From the NCBI GenBank assembly GCA_000648925.1, contig JFHF01000010.1, positions 114,719-178,718 of the forward strand: DNA of 64,000 nt. The letters are read 5' to 3'. Source of the stretch: Caballeronia jiangsuensis (GTDB taxonomy: Bacteria; Pseudomonadota; Gammaproteobacteria; Burkholderiales; Burkholderiaceae). Position numbers and translations under genes: made by a program. Under the pieces are notes generated by a model that ran no database searches, was not told where the DNA came from, and was given only the letters and a program-made list of their open reading frames with translations. Positions within the stretch are counted from its first letter, which is position 1. The number at the start of each line of letters is the position of its first letter. Below are positions 26,925-34,639 of the stretch, in pieces.

Positions 26925-27276
26925 ATGGCGGCTTGCTGCGTCAATTTTTGCTTGTAAAACCGTTTTCACGTGATAATTTTTCGCGGCGATAAGAAAAAAT
27001 CCGCAAAATATAAGAAAGGATCCGCGGAATGTTAGCGCATTCCCAACACGATGAGAAACAATCGCAACCTTCACCGCGGCACACCGCATGCCGTTTCGAA
27101 GCAGGGGGGCGGCCGGGCCTGTCGCCGAATAGTCTTGCTGTACACTGGCGCGTCCTTTCGGGCAGGTGGTTTCCCCGTTCGCCCGGCGAGCCGCTTCGGC
27201 TGATCGGCCGTCCCCGCGCTCGCGGTGACTTCGCAATATTTTCTTCCGCACGCCTGCGACTCTCGGAGATGAAGCG
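26925..27276. promoter_or_regulatory. Divergent AT-rich promoter region of the gtr-like operon and DUF2142 gene
   Basis: 352 bases, strongly AT-rich at 26940-27060. It carries the 21-bp tandem repeat described separately, 65-106 bases before the gtrB start. The right half (27060-27276) looks like decayed coding DNA but has no family match. Confidence 0.55.
26989..27030. repeat. Two tandem 21-bp direct repeats
   Basis: Units 26989-27009 and 27010-27030 share the frame ATAAGAAA-xx-ATCCGC-xx-AAT and match at 17 of 21 bases; the four differences are two AA-to-GG changes. The 21-bp period is two helical turns, which suits cooperative binding of a regulator. A weaker third unit may precede them (GATAATTTTTCGCGG, 26972-26986). 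Confidence 0.65.
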
Positions 27277-28710
27277 GTGCATTTGAATGATGGGGCCGCC
27301 ACGGCCGTCGAACCGTCGAGCGGCCTGTGCAGCGGCCGAACGCTTTATAAGCTGTACGTGCTCTATGCGCTGTTTGTGGGCGTGTTTCTCGTATTCGCGA
27401 CGCCGCCTTTTCAGACACCCGATGCCATCGCTCATTTCGAGCGGGCGATTCAGATTTCATCCGGCACGCCGTTCGGGCAGAAATTCGACGGCACATCCGG
27501 CGGCGAAGTGGATAAGTCGGCGATCGAGTTCTCGGATATCTATTCGGTCATTCCGTTCCATCCGGACGTCAAGGCAACCGACGACATGCGGCAACGCGCC
27601 AATCGCCTTCGATGGTCCGATTCGACTGCACGGGCCGAGTTTCCGAACACGTCGATTTATCCGGCGTACACGTACGTGCCGCAAGCCATCGTGCTCGCGC
27701 TCGGACGCGCGTTCGACGTCAAGATACGAGACGTTTATATCGCCGTGTGTCTTGTCGACTTGCTGATCAGCGTATCGCTTACAGCATGGGCGATCGCAAT
27801 CGCGCCCAGAGTTGCGCCGCTGCTCTTTGCGCTCGCGCTTTTGCCGTCGACCTTGATGATCTATTCATCGGTCAGTCAGGAAACAACGATTCTTCCGCTG
27901 TGCTTGCTTCTCGCCGCGTATATCGATCGCTTCAGCGCGGGCGGACAGCCGCTCTCCGCAAGCTGGCGATGGCGACTCGTCGCGGTATTGGCCGTGTGCG
28001 CATCTGCCCGTCCTCCGTACGCGGGGTTGCTGTTCCTCTTTTTCGTTCCGACGATCGTGATGGACGAAGAGGGCGCTTATCGTTTCGGGCGACGCCTCAT
28101 GCTGTTTCTCGCGTGCGCCGCGGCTTCCGTGGCGGGAATCGTCCTGTTCGGGTTTCGTGCATGGTCGAACTTCGGGCCGGAGCATTCCGTCGCTGGCCAG
28201 TTGTCGTATCTGCTGCACACGCCTTCGGCTGTCGTATCGATCGCGGTCGAGACGCTGCGGGTGCAGGGTGCGTTTTATTTCACCAGCTTCGTCGGCATTC
28301 TCGGCTGGCTGGATACATTTCTCGGCGTCGGATATTACAAGGCCGCATGTGTCATGTTGATCGCGGCGCTCCTGAGCGTGGCCTTGCGCGATCGCGAATT
28401 CGCACCGCCACGCGCGATGCAGCGCATGACGATCCTCATCCCGTTGCTGATCAGCGTCGCGATGATTTTCGGCTCGCTTTATCTCGCGTGGACGCCGGTT
28501 CAGAAGAACATCGTGGACGGTGTTCAAGGGCGCTACTTTCTTGCGCTCGCTCCGCTCCTGGGAATAGCCATTCCCGCCATCGGCGCGAGCGGATCGACGA
28601 ACCTGTGGCTGCGAATGCGTCTGGTTGCCATGACGTGCGTCGTCCTGTTTCCTTGCTATACGTTCGTGCGTCTGATCGAAGCGCTGATCGAGCGATTCTA
28701 TCTGCACTGA
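27277..28710 (+). CDS. DUF2142-family polytopic membrane protein
   Basis: 477 residues with about eleven hydrophobic segments. PPFQTPDAIAHFERA (~48-62) and VQGRYFLALAPL (~410-421) are the family's two characteristic blocks. DUF2142 proteins occur in polysaccharide and teichoic-acid-like loci and look like GT-C transferases, so a periplasmic sugar-transfer role is plausible but unproven. The start is GTG 27277, with GGAGATGAAGCG just before it; no in-frame ATG is nearby. It converges on the FkbM gene with 11 bases between stops. It could be the acceptor-side enzyme for one of the lipid-linked sugars made here. Confidence 0.78.
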   Translation: MHLNDGAATAVEPSSGLCSGRTLYKLYVLYALFVGVFLVFATPPFQTPDAIAHFERAIQISSGTPFGQKFDGTSGGEVDKSAIEFSDIYSVIPFHPDVKATDDMRQRANRLRWSDSTARAEFPNTSIYPAYTYVPQAIVLALGRAFDVKIRDVYIAVCLVDLLISVSLTAWAIAIAPRVAPLLFALALLPSTLMIYSSVSQETTILPLCLLLAAYIDRFSAGGQPLSASWRWRLVAVLAVCASARPPYAGLLFLFFVPTIVMDEEGAYRFGRRLMLFLACAAASVAGIVLFGFRAWSNFGPEHSVAGQLSYLLHTPSAVVSIAVETLRVQGAFYFTSFVGILGWLDTFLGVGYYKAACVMLIAALLSVALRDREFAPPRAMQRMTILIPLLISVAMIFGSLYLAWTPVQKNIVDGVQGRYFLALAPLLGIAIPAIGASGSTNLWLRMRLVAMTCVVLFPCYTFVRLIEALIERFYLH

Positions 28711-28721
28711 TGGTGCGGCAA

Positions 28722-29585
28722 TCATGGAAACTGGAATGAATTCGCGTTGAAGTCCTTTTCGATGAAGAAGCTCGTATAGATGCAGCGCGAAAACATCCGA
28801 TAACCTTGCGCTTTGAGGAATCGATAAATCGCGGAATCATCCGGGGCATCAGAGGAAAACTTGATGTCCTCGATCGCGATGACCTTTGGTCTGTAACGCG
28901 ACCAGTCGCCTGATTGAAGGACATCGACATCCAGATCTTCCACGTCGATATTCACGAACTCGGGCGTGCGATCCGAAAAATGTTCTGCCATGATCTCCGA
29001 GAGGGTCACGAGTTCGACCGACTTTCCCACCGGCATATCGAGATTCTGATTCTCGGCAATGACGCGGGCGAATTCCGGTGATGCAGTGTTGCTCGACGCC
29101 CAGTCGTGGAAGCTGTAGTACTCGATGCTTCCGCGTTCCTTGCCGACAGCCTTGTTCAGGCTCACGTCGCGCGGACGCATCGCAAGACATTGCTTGATCA
29201 TGAACGGATTGGGATCGACGTTCACGCCGCTCCAGCCTTTCCTGTAAAGCCGCATGGTGTTCGAATACAGCGCCGGATGGAAGCAGCCGATGTCGAGGTA
29301 ACGACCATCCATCACACTCGAAAAAATGAACTCGACAATGAAATCCTCGCCCCAGTGCGAAAAGCCGGCCTTGGAATACTCCGGGAGAACTTCCTGAGCG
29401 GAGCCTTCGACGCCGCCGCCCGTCAGCGCGCTGAGCTCCGAGGAAAGTTCCGCCGCTTCTCGCTGAGCATCCTGTAACTGGCGTCGAGCCGCTTCAGCTT
29501 GCGCCATTGCGGTGTCGCGTTGCTCGAAAACACGACGAACTGTCGGGATGCTGCAGGCGACTTCCTTGATCATGCCACGTAACAT
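28722..29585 (-). CDS. FkbM-family methyltransferase with N-terminal coiled coil
   Basis: 287 residues. Residues ~20-55 are Ala/Glu/Gln-rich coiled coil. The catalytic part has GRYLDIGCFHPALYSNT (~93-109) as the SAM loop, then GVNVDPNPFMI, and ends with FVNIDVEDLDVDVLQ and FSRCIYTSFF, typical of FkbM O-methyltransferases. It probably methylates a sugar hydroxyl. The coiled coil may tether it to other coiled-coil proteins of this locus. ATG 29585 has GGAG 7-10 bases upstream. It stands alone between convergent and divergent neighbours. Confidence 0.82.
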   Translation of the reverse strand: MLRGMIKEVACSIPTVRRVFEQRDTAMAQAEAARRQLQDAQREAAELSSELSALTGGGVEGSAQEVLPEYSKAGFSHWGEDFIVEFIFSSVMDGRYLDIGCFHPALYSNTMRLYRKGWSGVNVDPNPFMIKQCLAMRPRDVSLNKAVGKERGSIEYYSFHDWASSNTASPEFARVIAENQNLDMPVGKSVELVTLSEIMAEHFSDRTPEFVNIDVEDLDVDVLQSGDWSRYRPKVIAIEDIKFSSDAPDDSAIYRFLKAQGYRMFSRCIYTSFFIEKDFNANSFQFP

Positions 29586-29689
29586 GAGCGTCTCCTGACC
29601 GCAGGATGAGGGACCGGCAGAGACCCAATAATACGGGCTCCGTCGCTTCCATGCCGCCGTTTGCCCAACAATCGTTCTGTACCGGACCC

Positions 29690-30088
29690 ATGCAACTCGC
29701 CCTGCTCTACACCTTCTTCGCCGCCATCGCCACGGCCGCCAACATCGGCGCGCAGGACCTCACCACGCGCCTCTACACCGGCCCGTGGCACATCCTGCTC
29801 TCGGTATTCATCGGCACGGGCGTCGGTCTCGTCGTGAAATACGTGCTCGACAAGAAATGGATCTTCCGCTTCAAAGCGGAGAACGCGCGCCACGACGCGA
29901 CCATGTTCACGCTTTACGTGACGATGGGCCTCGTCACGACCGCGATCTTCTGGGGCGTGGAATTCGGCTTCAATCACATCTTCGGGACTGCCGAAATGCG
30001 CTACGTCGGCGGTTGCATCGGCCTGGCGATCGGCTACGTGATCAAGTACCGTCTCGACAAGCGCTACGTCTTCCGCACCTTCGCCTGA
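29690..30088 (+). CDS. GtrA-like membrane protein beside the DPA-like cassette
   Basis: 132 residues with four hydrophobic segments. The hallmark basic motifs are KYVLDKKWIFRF (~50-61) and IKYRLDKRYVFRTF (~118-131). It converges on dprE2 with a 1-base gap. In mycobacteria the GtrA-like Rv3789 lies beside dprE1/dprE2 and affects use of polyprenyl-phosphate arabinose; the same neighbourhood here argues for a role with that lipid. ATG 29690 gives a typical hydrophobic N-terminus; ATG 29651 would add 13 polar residues and cannot be excluded. Confidence 0.85.
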   Translation: MQLALLYTFFAAIATAANIGAQDLTTRLYTGPWHILLSVFIGTGVGLVVKYVLDKKWIFRFKAENARHDATMFTLYVTMGLVTTAIFWGVEFGFNHIFGTAEMRYVGGCIGLAIGYVIKYRLDKRYVFRTFA

Positions 30089-30089
30089 C

Positions 30090-30830
30090 CTAGAGCGACG
30101 CTCGCTTGAACAGAAAGCCAGGCACATTGCGAATGATCAGCATGATCCCCCACCAGAACCACGGCGTATAAAGCACGTCCTTCTTCCTGTCGATTCCGCG
30201 CACGATATCCTTTGCGACCTTCTCCGGCGTCGCGACGAGCGGCCCCGGTAGCGGCAGACCCGCGGTCATCGGCGTGGCGACGAAGCCCGGCTTGATATCG
30301 ACCACATGCACGCCCACCTTGAAAAGCCGCGCGCGCAAGCCTTCGAGAAACGCCTGTAGCGCGGCCTTCGCGCTGCCATAAAGATAATTCGACGGCCGCC
30401 CGCGATCGCCCGCCACCGACGAAATCACCGCCAGCGTGCCGTGCCGCTGCGCTTCGAGCCGGTTGGCTATCGGCGTGAGCAGCGCGATCAGCGAGAGCGC
30501 ATTGGTATGAAACTCGCGCACCGCGACGGCAGGATCGCTTTGGCAAGCGGCCTGATCCGGCAGCGTGCCCGACGCGACCAGCACGATATCGATCGAATCC
30601 ATCTGCGCGGCGCAGTCGGCGAGCATCGCGGCGTGATCGTGGAGCCTGTCGATATCGAGCCGATGCACAGTCGCCGCAGCAGCCCCGCGCGCGGTCAGAT
30701 CGGCGGCGACCTGCTCCATGCGCTCCTGATTGCGCGCGACGAGAAAGAAGCGCGCGCCTTTGGCGGCCCATTCGCGCGCGCAGGCGATGGCAATGGCGGA
30801 CGTGGCGCCCACGATGACGATGTTCTTCAT
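30090..30830 (-). CDS. dprE2: SDR oxidoreductase, DprE2-like (decaprenylphosphoryl-2-keto-ribose reductase)
   Basis: 246 residues, classical SDR. It has VGATSAIAIACA (~7-18, cofactor loop), the catalytic serine in ISSVAGDRGRPSN and YLYGSAKAAL with Tyr-x3-Lys (~152-161). The SVAGDRGRPSN-YLYGS stretch is close to mycobacterial DprE2. In that pathway the enzyme reduces the 2-keto intermediate to the arabinofuranose lipid. ATG 30830 overlaps the dprE1-like stop by 4 bases (ATGA), so the pair is coupled as in mycobacteria. Confidence in function rests on the four-gene context. Confidence 0.86.
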   Translation of the reverse strand: MKNIVIVGATSAIAIACAREWAAKGARFFLVARNQERMEQVAADLTARGAAAATVHRLDIDRLHDHAAMLADCAAQMDSIDIVLVASGTLPDQAACQSDPAVAVREFHTNALSLIALLTPIANRLEAQRHGTLAVISSVAGDRGRPSNYLYGSAKAALQAFLEGLRARLFKVGVHVVDIKPGFVATPMTAGLPLPGPLVATPEKVAKDIVRGIDRKKDVLYTPWFWWGIMLIIRNVPGFLFKRASL

Positions 30831-32143
30831 AGGCCGGTCATTCGTTTCCAGAAATGCGACAGCATCGCGGGATCGCGAAGCGATTCGAGTTGCTGCCATC
30901 GAGGATAGGCGGCGCGAAAATCGGCGCCCGACATGTGCGCGTCCTTGGCCGGATAGATGCGTCCGCCGGCTTCGCGCACGATCGTATCGAGCGCGCCGAA
31001 GAGTGACGAGTTGCGCATTTCGTGCTGCGGAAAGTCGAGCGCGAGCGACGTGCCTTCCATCGGAAACGACATCAGTCCCGGCGACGGAATGTCCCCGCAA
31101 CGCTTGAGCACCGCGAGAAACGAACCCGTGCCGCTCGACGAAATGCGATCGAGCATCGCGCGGACCGCATCGCGCGCGCTCGCCGCCGGCACGACGCACT
31201 GATACTGCTGAAATCCCGACGGCCCGTAGATGCGATTCCATTCGAGCAGGCTGTCGAGCGGATAGAAATATCCGTCGTAGCCCACGCGCGAAATCTCGAT
31301 CGGCTTGCGCTGCTTGCGGTAATACAGTTCGTTGAACGCGCGCAGCGTGAGGCCGTTGATGAGCGACACGGGCGGCGTGAACGGCACGCGGCGCTTGTTG
31401 CGTTCATCGACATCGAGCGAGCCGTGAATCGCATGATCGCCCGCCATGAAAATGCCGCGTCCGAGCGCGGGGCCGCGGCTCGCGCAATCGACCCACGCGA
31501 CGCAGTATTCATGCTTCGCGTCGCACTCCTCCGACAGATCGAAGAACTCGTCGAGCTTGCCGAAGCGGATACTCGTCACGTCGATGAGACTCGTGCGAAT
31601 CGGCATCAACGAGAATTCGGCCCACAGGATGAGACCGGTGAGCCCGAGGCCGCCGATCGTCGCGCTGAAGAGTTCCGTGTTCGATTCGGACGAGCATTCG
31701 ACGAGCGTGCCGTCGCTTCGCGCGAGGCCGAACGCGCGCACATGCCGCCCGAACGTGCCGCGCACGTGATGATTCTTGCCGTGCACATCGTTGGCGATGG
31801 CGCCGCCGAGCGTCACGTACTTCGTGCCCGGCGTGACCGGCAGCATCCAGCCGCGCGGTACCGCGATCGCGAGGATCTGCTCGAACGTGATGCCAGGCTC
31901 CGCGCGCACGATTCCGCGCGTCCAGTCGGCGCTGATGATGCGATCGAGCGCGAGCGTCTGGAACACATGATTCGAACTGGCGAGGCAGACATCGCCGTAA
32001 CTGCGGCCATTGCCGAATGCGAGCGTCGTGCCGTGCGCGCTCTGCACGTCGTGCCAGCGCGCCTGCGCTTCGTCGCGCCAGTGCGCTGCGTGCGCCGTCT
32101 GCGGCAGATGCGGGTAGCGGCCCCAGGAGAGCAGATCGCTCAT
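30827..32143 (-). CDS. dprE1: FAD-dependent oxidase, DprE1-like (decaprenylphosphoryl-ribose 2-oxidase)
   Basis: 438 residues of the VAO flavoprotein family. GNGRSYGD (~44-51) and PVTPGTKYVTLGGAIANDVHG (FAD-binding, ~101-121) are clear. The HGKNHH block matches DprE1, as does GGRIYPAKD with the conserved lysine near the C-terminus. The enzyme oxidises C2 of polyprenyl-phosphoryl-ribose. The motif before DFP reads GTSLALDFP; in M. tuberculosis this site holds the cysteine attacked by benzothiazinones, here alanine. It starts 3 bases after the UbiA stop. Confidence 0.9.
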   Translation of the reverse strand: MSDLLSWGRYPHLPQTAHAAHWRDEAQARWHDVQSAHGTTLAFGNGRSYGDVCLASSNHVFQTLALDRIISADWTRGIVRAEPGITFEQILAIAVPRGWMLPVTPGTKYVTLGGAIANDVHGKNHHVRGTFGRHVRAFGLARSDGTLVECSSESNTELFSATIGGLGLTGLILWAEFSLMPIRTSLIDVTSIRFGKLDEFFDLSEECDAKHEYCVAWVDCASRGPALGRGIFMAGDHAIHGSLDVDERNKRRVPFTPPVSLINGLTLRAFNELYYRKQRKPIEISRVGYDGYFYPLDSLLEWNRIYGPSGFQQYQCVVPAASARDAVRAMLDRISSSGTGSFLAVLKRCGDIPSPGLMSFPMEGTSLALDFPQHEMRNSSLFGALDTIVREAGGRIYPAKDAHMSGADFRAAYPRWQQLESLRDPAMLSHFWKRMTGL

Positions 32144-32146
32144 CGG

Positions 32147-33568
32147 TCAGATCGCGAGCCAGAACGCGACGCCGCACAGCGCGACGACGAGCAGGCTCAT
32201 GCGATCGCGTGCCGCGAACACGATGGGATCGTCGTTCATTCTGCCGCGATGCGTGATGACCCATGTCCGGCTGAACCAGTAGAGCATCAGCGGACAAACC
32301 ATCCAGATGAATTGCGGATGCCGGTAAAGCATCGTGGTGCGTTCGTCCTGGATATACAGCGCGAGCACGAGCACCGAGATATAGCCCGACGACGTCCCGA
32401 GCGACGACACGATCGAGAGATCGCTCGCCAGATAGCCGCGCCCACGGGCGCTGTCGCGGCCGGCCTTCATCATCGCGTGAAGCTCGGTGTAGCGCTTCAC
32501 GAGCGCGAGGCTCAGGAACGCGAACATCGAAAAAGCCAGCAGCCAGAAGGTGAGCGGGATGTGGATCGCCGCGGCCCCGGCGACGATGCGCGTCGTGTAG
32601 AGCGCGGCGAGCACGACGACATCGATCATCACCTGGCGCTTGAGCGCGAGCGAATAGGCGAGCGTCAGCACGTAGTAGCCGAGCAGGGCCGCGTTGAACT
32701 TCCACGACAGGAACGTGAGCGAGATCGAGAACGCGGCGGCGAGCAGAACAGGGCAGAGCGCCACGCCCCACGCGAGGGGCATCGTGCCGGCGGCGAGCGG
32801 GCGCTTGCGCTTCACCGGATGCTGGCGGTCGTCCTGGAGATCGAGCAGATCGTTGAGCAGATACACGCTCGACGCGCACAGCCCGAACGCGAAGAACGCG
32901 AGCACCGCGAACCCGATCGCAGTCGGCGATTTCAACTGATGTCCCGCGAGCAGCGGCACGAAAATCAGCACGTTCTTCAGCCACTGATGCAGACGCAGCG
33001 ACTTCGCCCAGACCTTGAGCGTCGGCTGGCGATTCTCGAAGACCTTTTCGATGTTGTCGTGTTTCGACGCCGCGCGCACGACGCCCGCGTGCGGATTGAC
33101 CACGTACGCGCGATCGGCGGCGGCCCAGACCGCGATGTCGTCGCGCGAATTGCCGACGTAGTCGAAACCCTTCTCGCCATACTCCGCGACGAGCCGGTCG
33201 CGCTTGCGATGCGAAGACAGATTCACGTGCTCGTCGGTGGCGAACACGCGATCGAAGATGCCGAGATGCTCCGCGATCCGCTGCGCGAACGTCTCATGGC
33301 TCGCCGTGGCGAGCGCGATCGTGCGGCCCGCGGCGCGCATCTCCCGCAGCCAGTTCACGACCTGCGTGTTATAGGGCAGCGTCGTGACGTCGATGCTCAC
33401 ATGTTCAGCGAGCCGCGACTTCAGTGCGGGCTTGCCGCCGCTCGATAGCCATTGCAGCGGTTTGTAGAATCTCTGCGGAAACGATCTCAGGAAGGCGAAT
33501 CCGCTCTCGACGAGAATGTCTGAGTGGATCAGCGTACCGTCGAGATCGACGACAATGGGCTTGTTCAT
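32147..33568 (-). CDS. ubiA: HAD phosphatase-UbiA prenyltransferase fusion (polyprenyl-phosphate phosphoribosyltransferase-like)
   Basis: 473 residues. The N-terminal ~190 form a HAD phosphatase (DLDGTLIHSD ~8-17, ATASHE, GNSRDDIAVW). The remainder is a multi-helix UbiA domain with NDLLDLQDDRQHPVKRKRP, the N-D-x2-D-x3-D prenyl-diphosphate motif, close to mycobacterial Rv3806c. Predicted work: UbiA transfers 5-phosphoribose from PRPP to polyprenyl phosphate and the HAD part removes the 5-phosphate, supplying the DprE1 substrate. I start at ATG 33568 (MNKPIVVDLDG); a GTG nine bases earlier is less likely. First gene of the minus-strand cassette. Confidence 0.88.
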   Translation of the reverse strand: MNKPIVVDLDGTLIHSDILVESGFAFLRSFPQRFYKPLQWLSSGGKPALKSRLAEHVSIDVTTLPYNTQVVNWLREMRAAGRTIALATASHETFAQRIAEHLGIFDRVFATDEHVNLSSHRKRDRLVAEYGEKGFDYVGNSRDDIAVWAAADRAYVVNPHAGVVRAASKHDNIEKVFENRQPTLKVWAKSLRLHQWLKNVLIFVPLLAGHQLKSPTAIGFAVLAFFAFGLCASSVYLLNDLLDLQDDRQHPVKRKRPLAAGTMPLAWGVALCPVLLAAAFSISLTFLSWKFNAALLGYYVLTLAYSLALKRQVMIDVVVLAALYTTRIVAGAAAIHIPLTFWLLAFSMFAFLSLALVKRYTELHAMMKAGRDSARGRGYLASDLSIVSSLGTSSGYISVLVLALYIQDERTTMLYRHPQFIWMVCPLMLYWFSRTWVITHRGRMNDDPIVFAARDRMSLLVVALCGVAFWLAI

Positions 33569-33814
33569 ACAATTCACGTCAGGTGATCGGTTAAGCCCAC
33601 AGCGCGTCCAGTCCGAACCAAAGAAAAGACGCGGCAGAATCCTTCACGTGCTCGCGGAATTTAGCACAATCTGTAACAAGAAAAATTCGTCTTGCCGCGT
33701 TGTGTGCCATGCCGCGCGGTTGCCGAAACCCCCCACATTGAGCACAATCTTGGCGTCTTCCACTCGTCGATGCGGTCCGTTTTCCTTTCGTGGCGCGGAC
33801 ACCCCCTTTGTCCG
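33569..33814. promoter_or_regulatory. Divergent promoter region, ubiA cassette / GT2 gene
   Basis: 246 bases, AT-richer than its flanks. AGCACAATCT occurs twice (33663-33672 and 33741-33750), 78 bases apart. The right part (33718-33823) is duplicated in decayed form at 23181-23285. I cannot assign firm -35/-10 boxes. Confidence 0.5.
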
Positions 33815-34639
33815 ATGAACGCGAACGCATCACCGATCACCCTCAGCATCTCCATCGTCGTCTACCGGCCCGATGCCGCGCTGCTCGCACGCACCATCGA
33901 CACGCTCGAAAGCGCGCTCGCGCAGTTGCACGACGTCGCCGGGCGCCCGTGCCTGTATCTGATCGACAACGGCAATCCAGGCGAACTCGCCGATCTGCCC
34001 GCGCCGTCGGACGCCGAATTCGACACGGTGGTGCTGAAAGGGCACGGTAACGTCGGCTACGGGCGCGGCCACAATCTCGCGATTGCGCGCGCCAACAGCC
34101 GCTATCACCTGATCCTGAACCCCGACGTCGAACTCAATGCGGACGGCCTGCGCCGCGCGCTCGCCTTCCTGCGCGATTCGCCCGAAACGGGCCTGCTCGC
34201 ACCGTGGATCGGCGGTGACGACGGCCGCCAGCAGTTTCTCTGCCGCCGCTATCCGACCGTGCTCGATCTCTTCGTGCGCGGCTTCCTGCCGTCCGCGCTG
34301 CGCAAGCCGTTCGCGGGACGCCTCGCGCGCTACGAGATGCGCGATGTCATCGGCGAGACGAACATCGTGTGGGATCCGCCGATCGTGAGCGGCTGCTTCA
34401 TGCTCTTTCGCACCGACGTGCTCGAATCGCTCGGCGGCTTCGATCCGCGCTATTTCCTCTATTTCGAGGACTACGACCTGAGCCTGCGCACGCGACGCGT
34501 CGCGCGCATCGCCTATGTGCCGTCGGTGCGCATCCTGCATCACGGCGGCGGCGCGGCGAAGAAGGGCTCGGTGCACATCAAGCTCTTCGTCACGTCGGCG
34601 TACCGGTTCTTCAACCGCTTCGGCTGGAAGTGGCTGTGA
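33815..34639 (+). CDS. Family 2 glycosyltransferase (WbbL-like)
   Basis: 274 residues, GT2 fold. SISIVVYRPD (~11-20) opens the fold; YLIDNGNPGE, GRGHNLAIARA, LILNPDVEL (DxD-like at ~108) and FLYFEDYDLSLRTRR (~211-225) follow. This arrangement matches rhamnosyl- and related transferases that act early on lipid-linked O-antigen. The stop overlaps the GTG start of the next gene by 3 bases, so the two are coupled. The upstream region is shared with the 23.2-kb duplicate. Confidence 0.86.
   Translation: MNANASPITLSISIVVYRPDAALLARTIDTLESALAQLHDVAGRPCLYLIDNGNPGELADLPAPSDAEFDTVVLKGHGNVGYGRGHNLAIARANSRYHLILNPDVELNADGLRRALAFLRDSPETGLLAPWIGGDDGRQQFLCRRYPTVLDLFVRGFLPSALRKPFAGRLARYEMRDVIGETNIVWDPPIVSGCFMLFRTDVLESLGGFDPRYFLYFEDYDLSLRTRRVARIAYVPSVRILHHGGGAAKKGSVHIKLFVTSAYRFFNRFGWKWL

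Noticed and set aside
26925..27276. OxyR/Dam phase-variation switch as in phage gtr operons
   Set aside because: Only one GATC (27019-27022) lies in the repeat; no spaced set of GATC sites was seen.
31022..33448. 808-codon plus-strand open frame
   Set aside because: Antisense to dprE1-like and ubiA genes; Arg/Glu/His-rich translation typical of GC-rich shadow frames.
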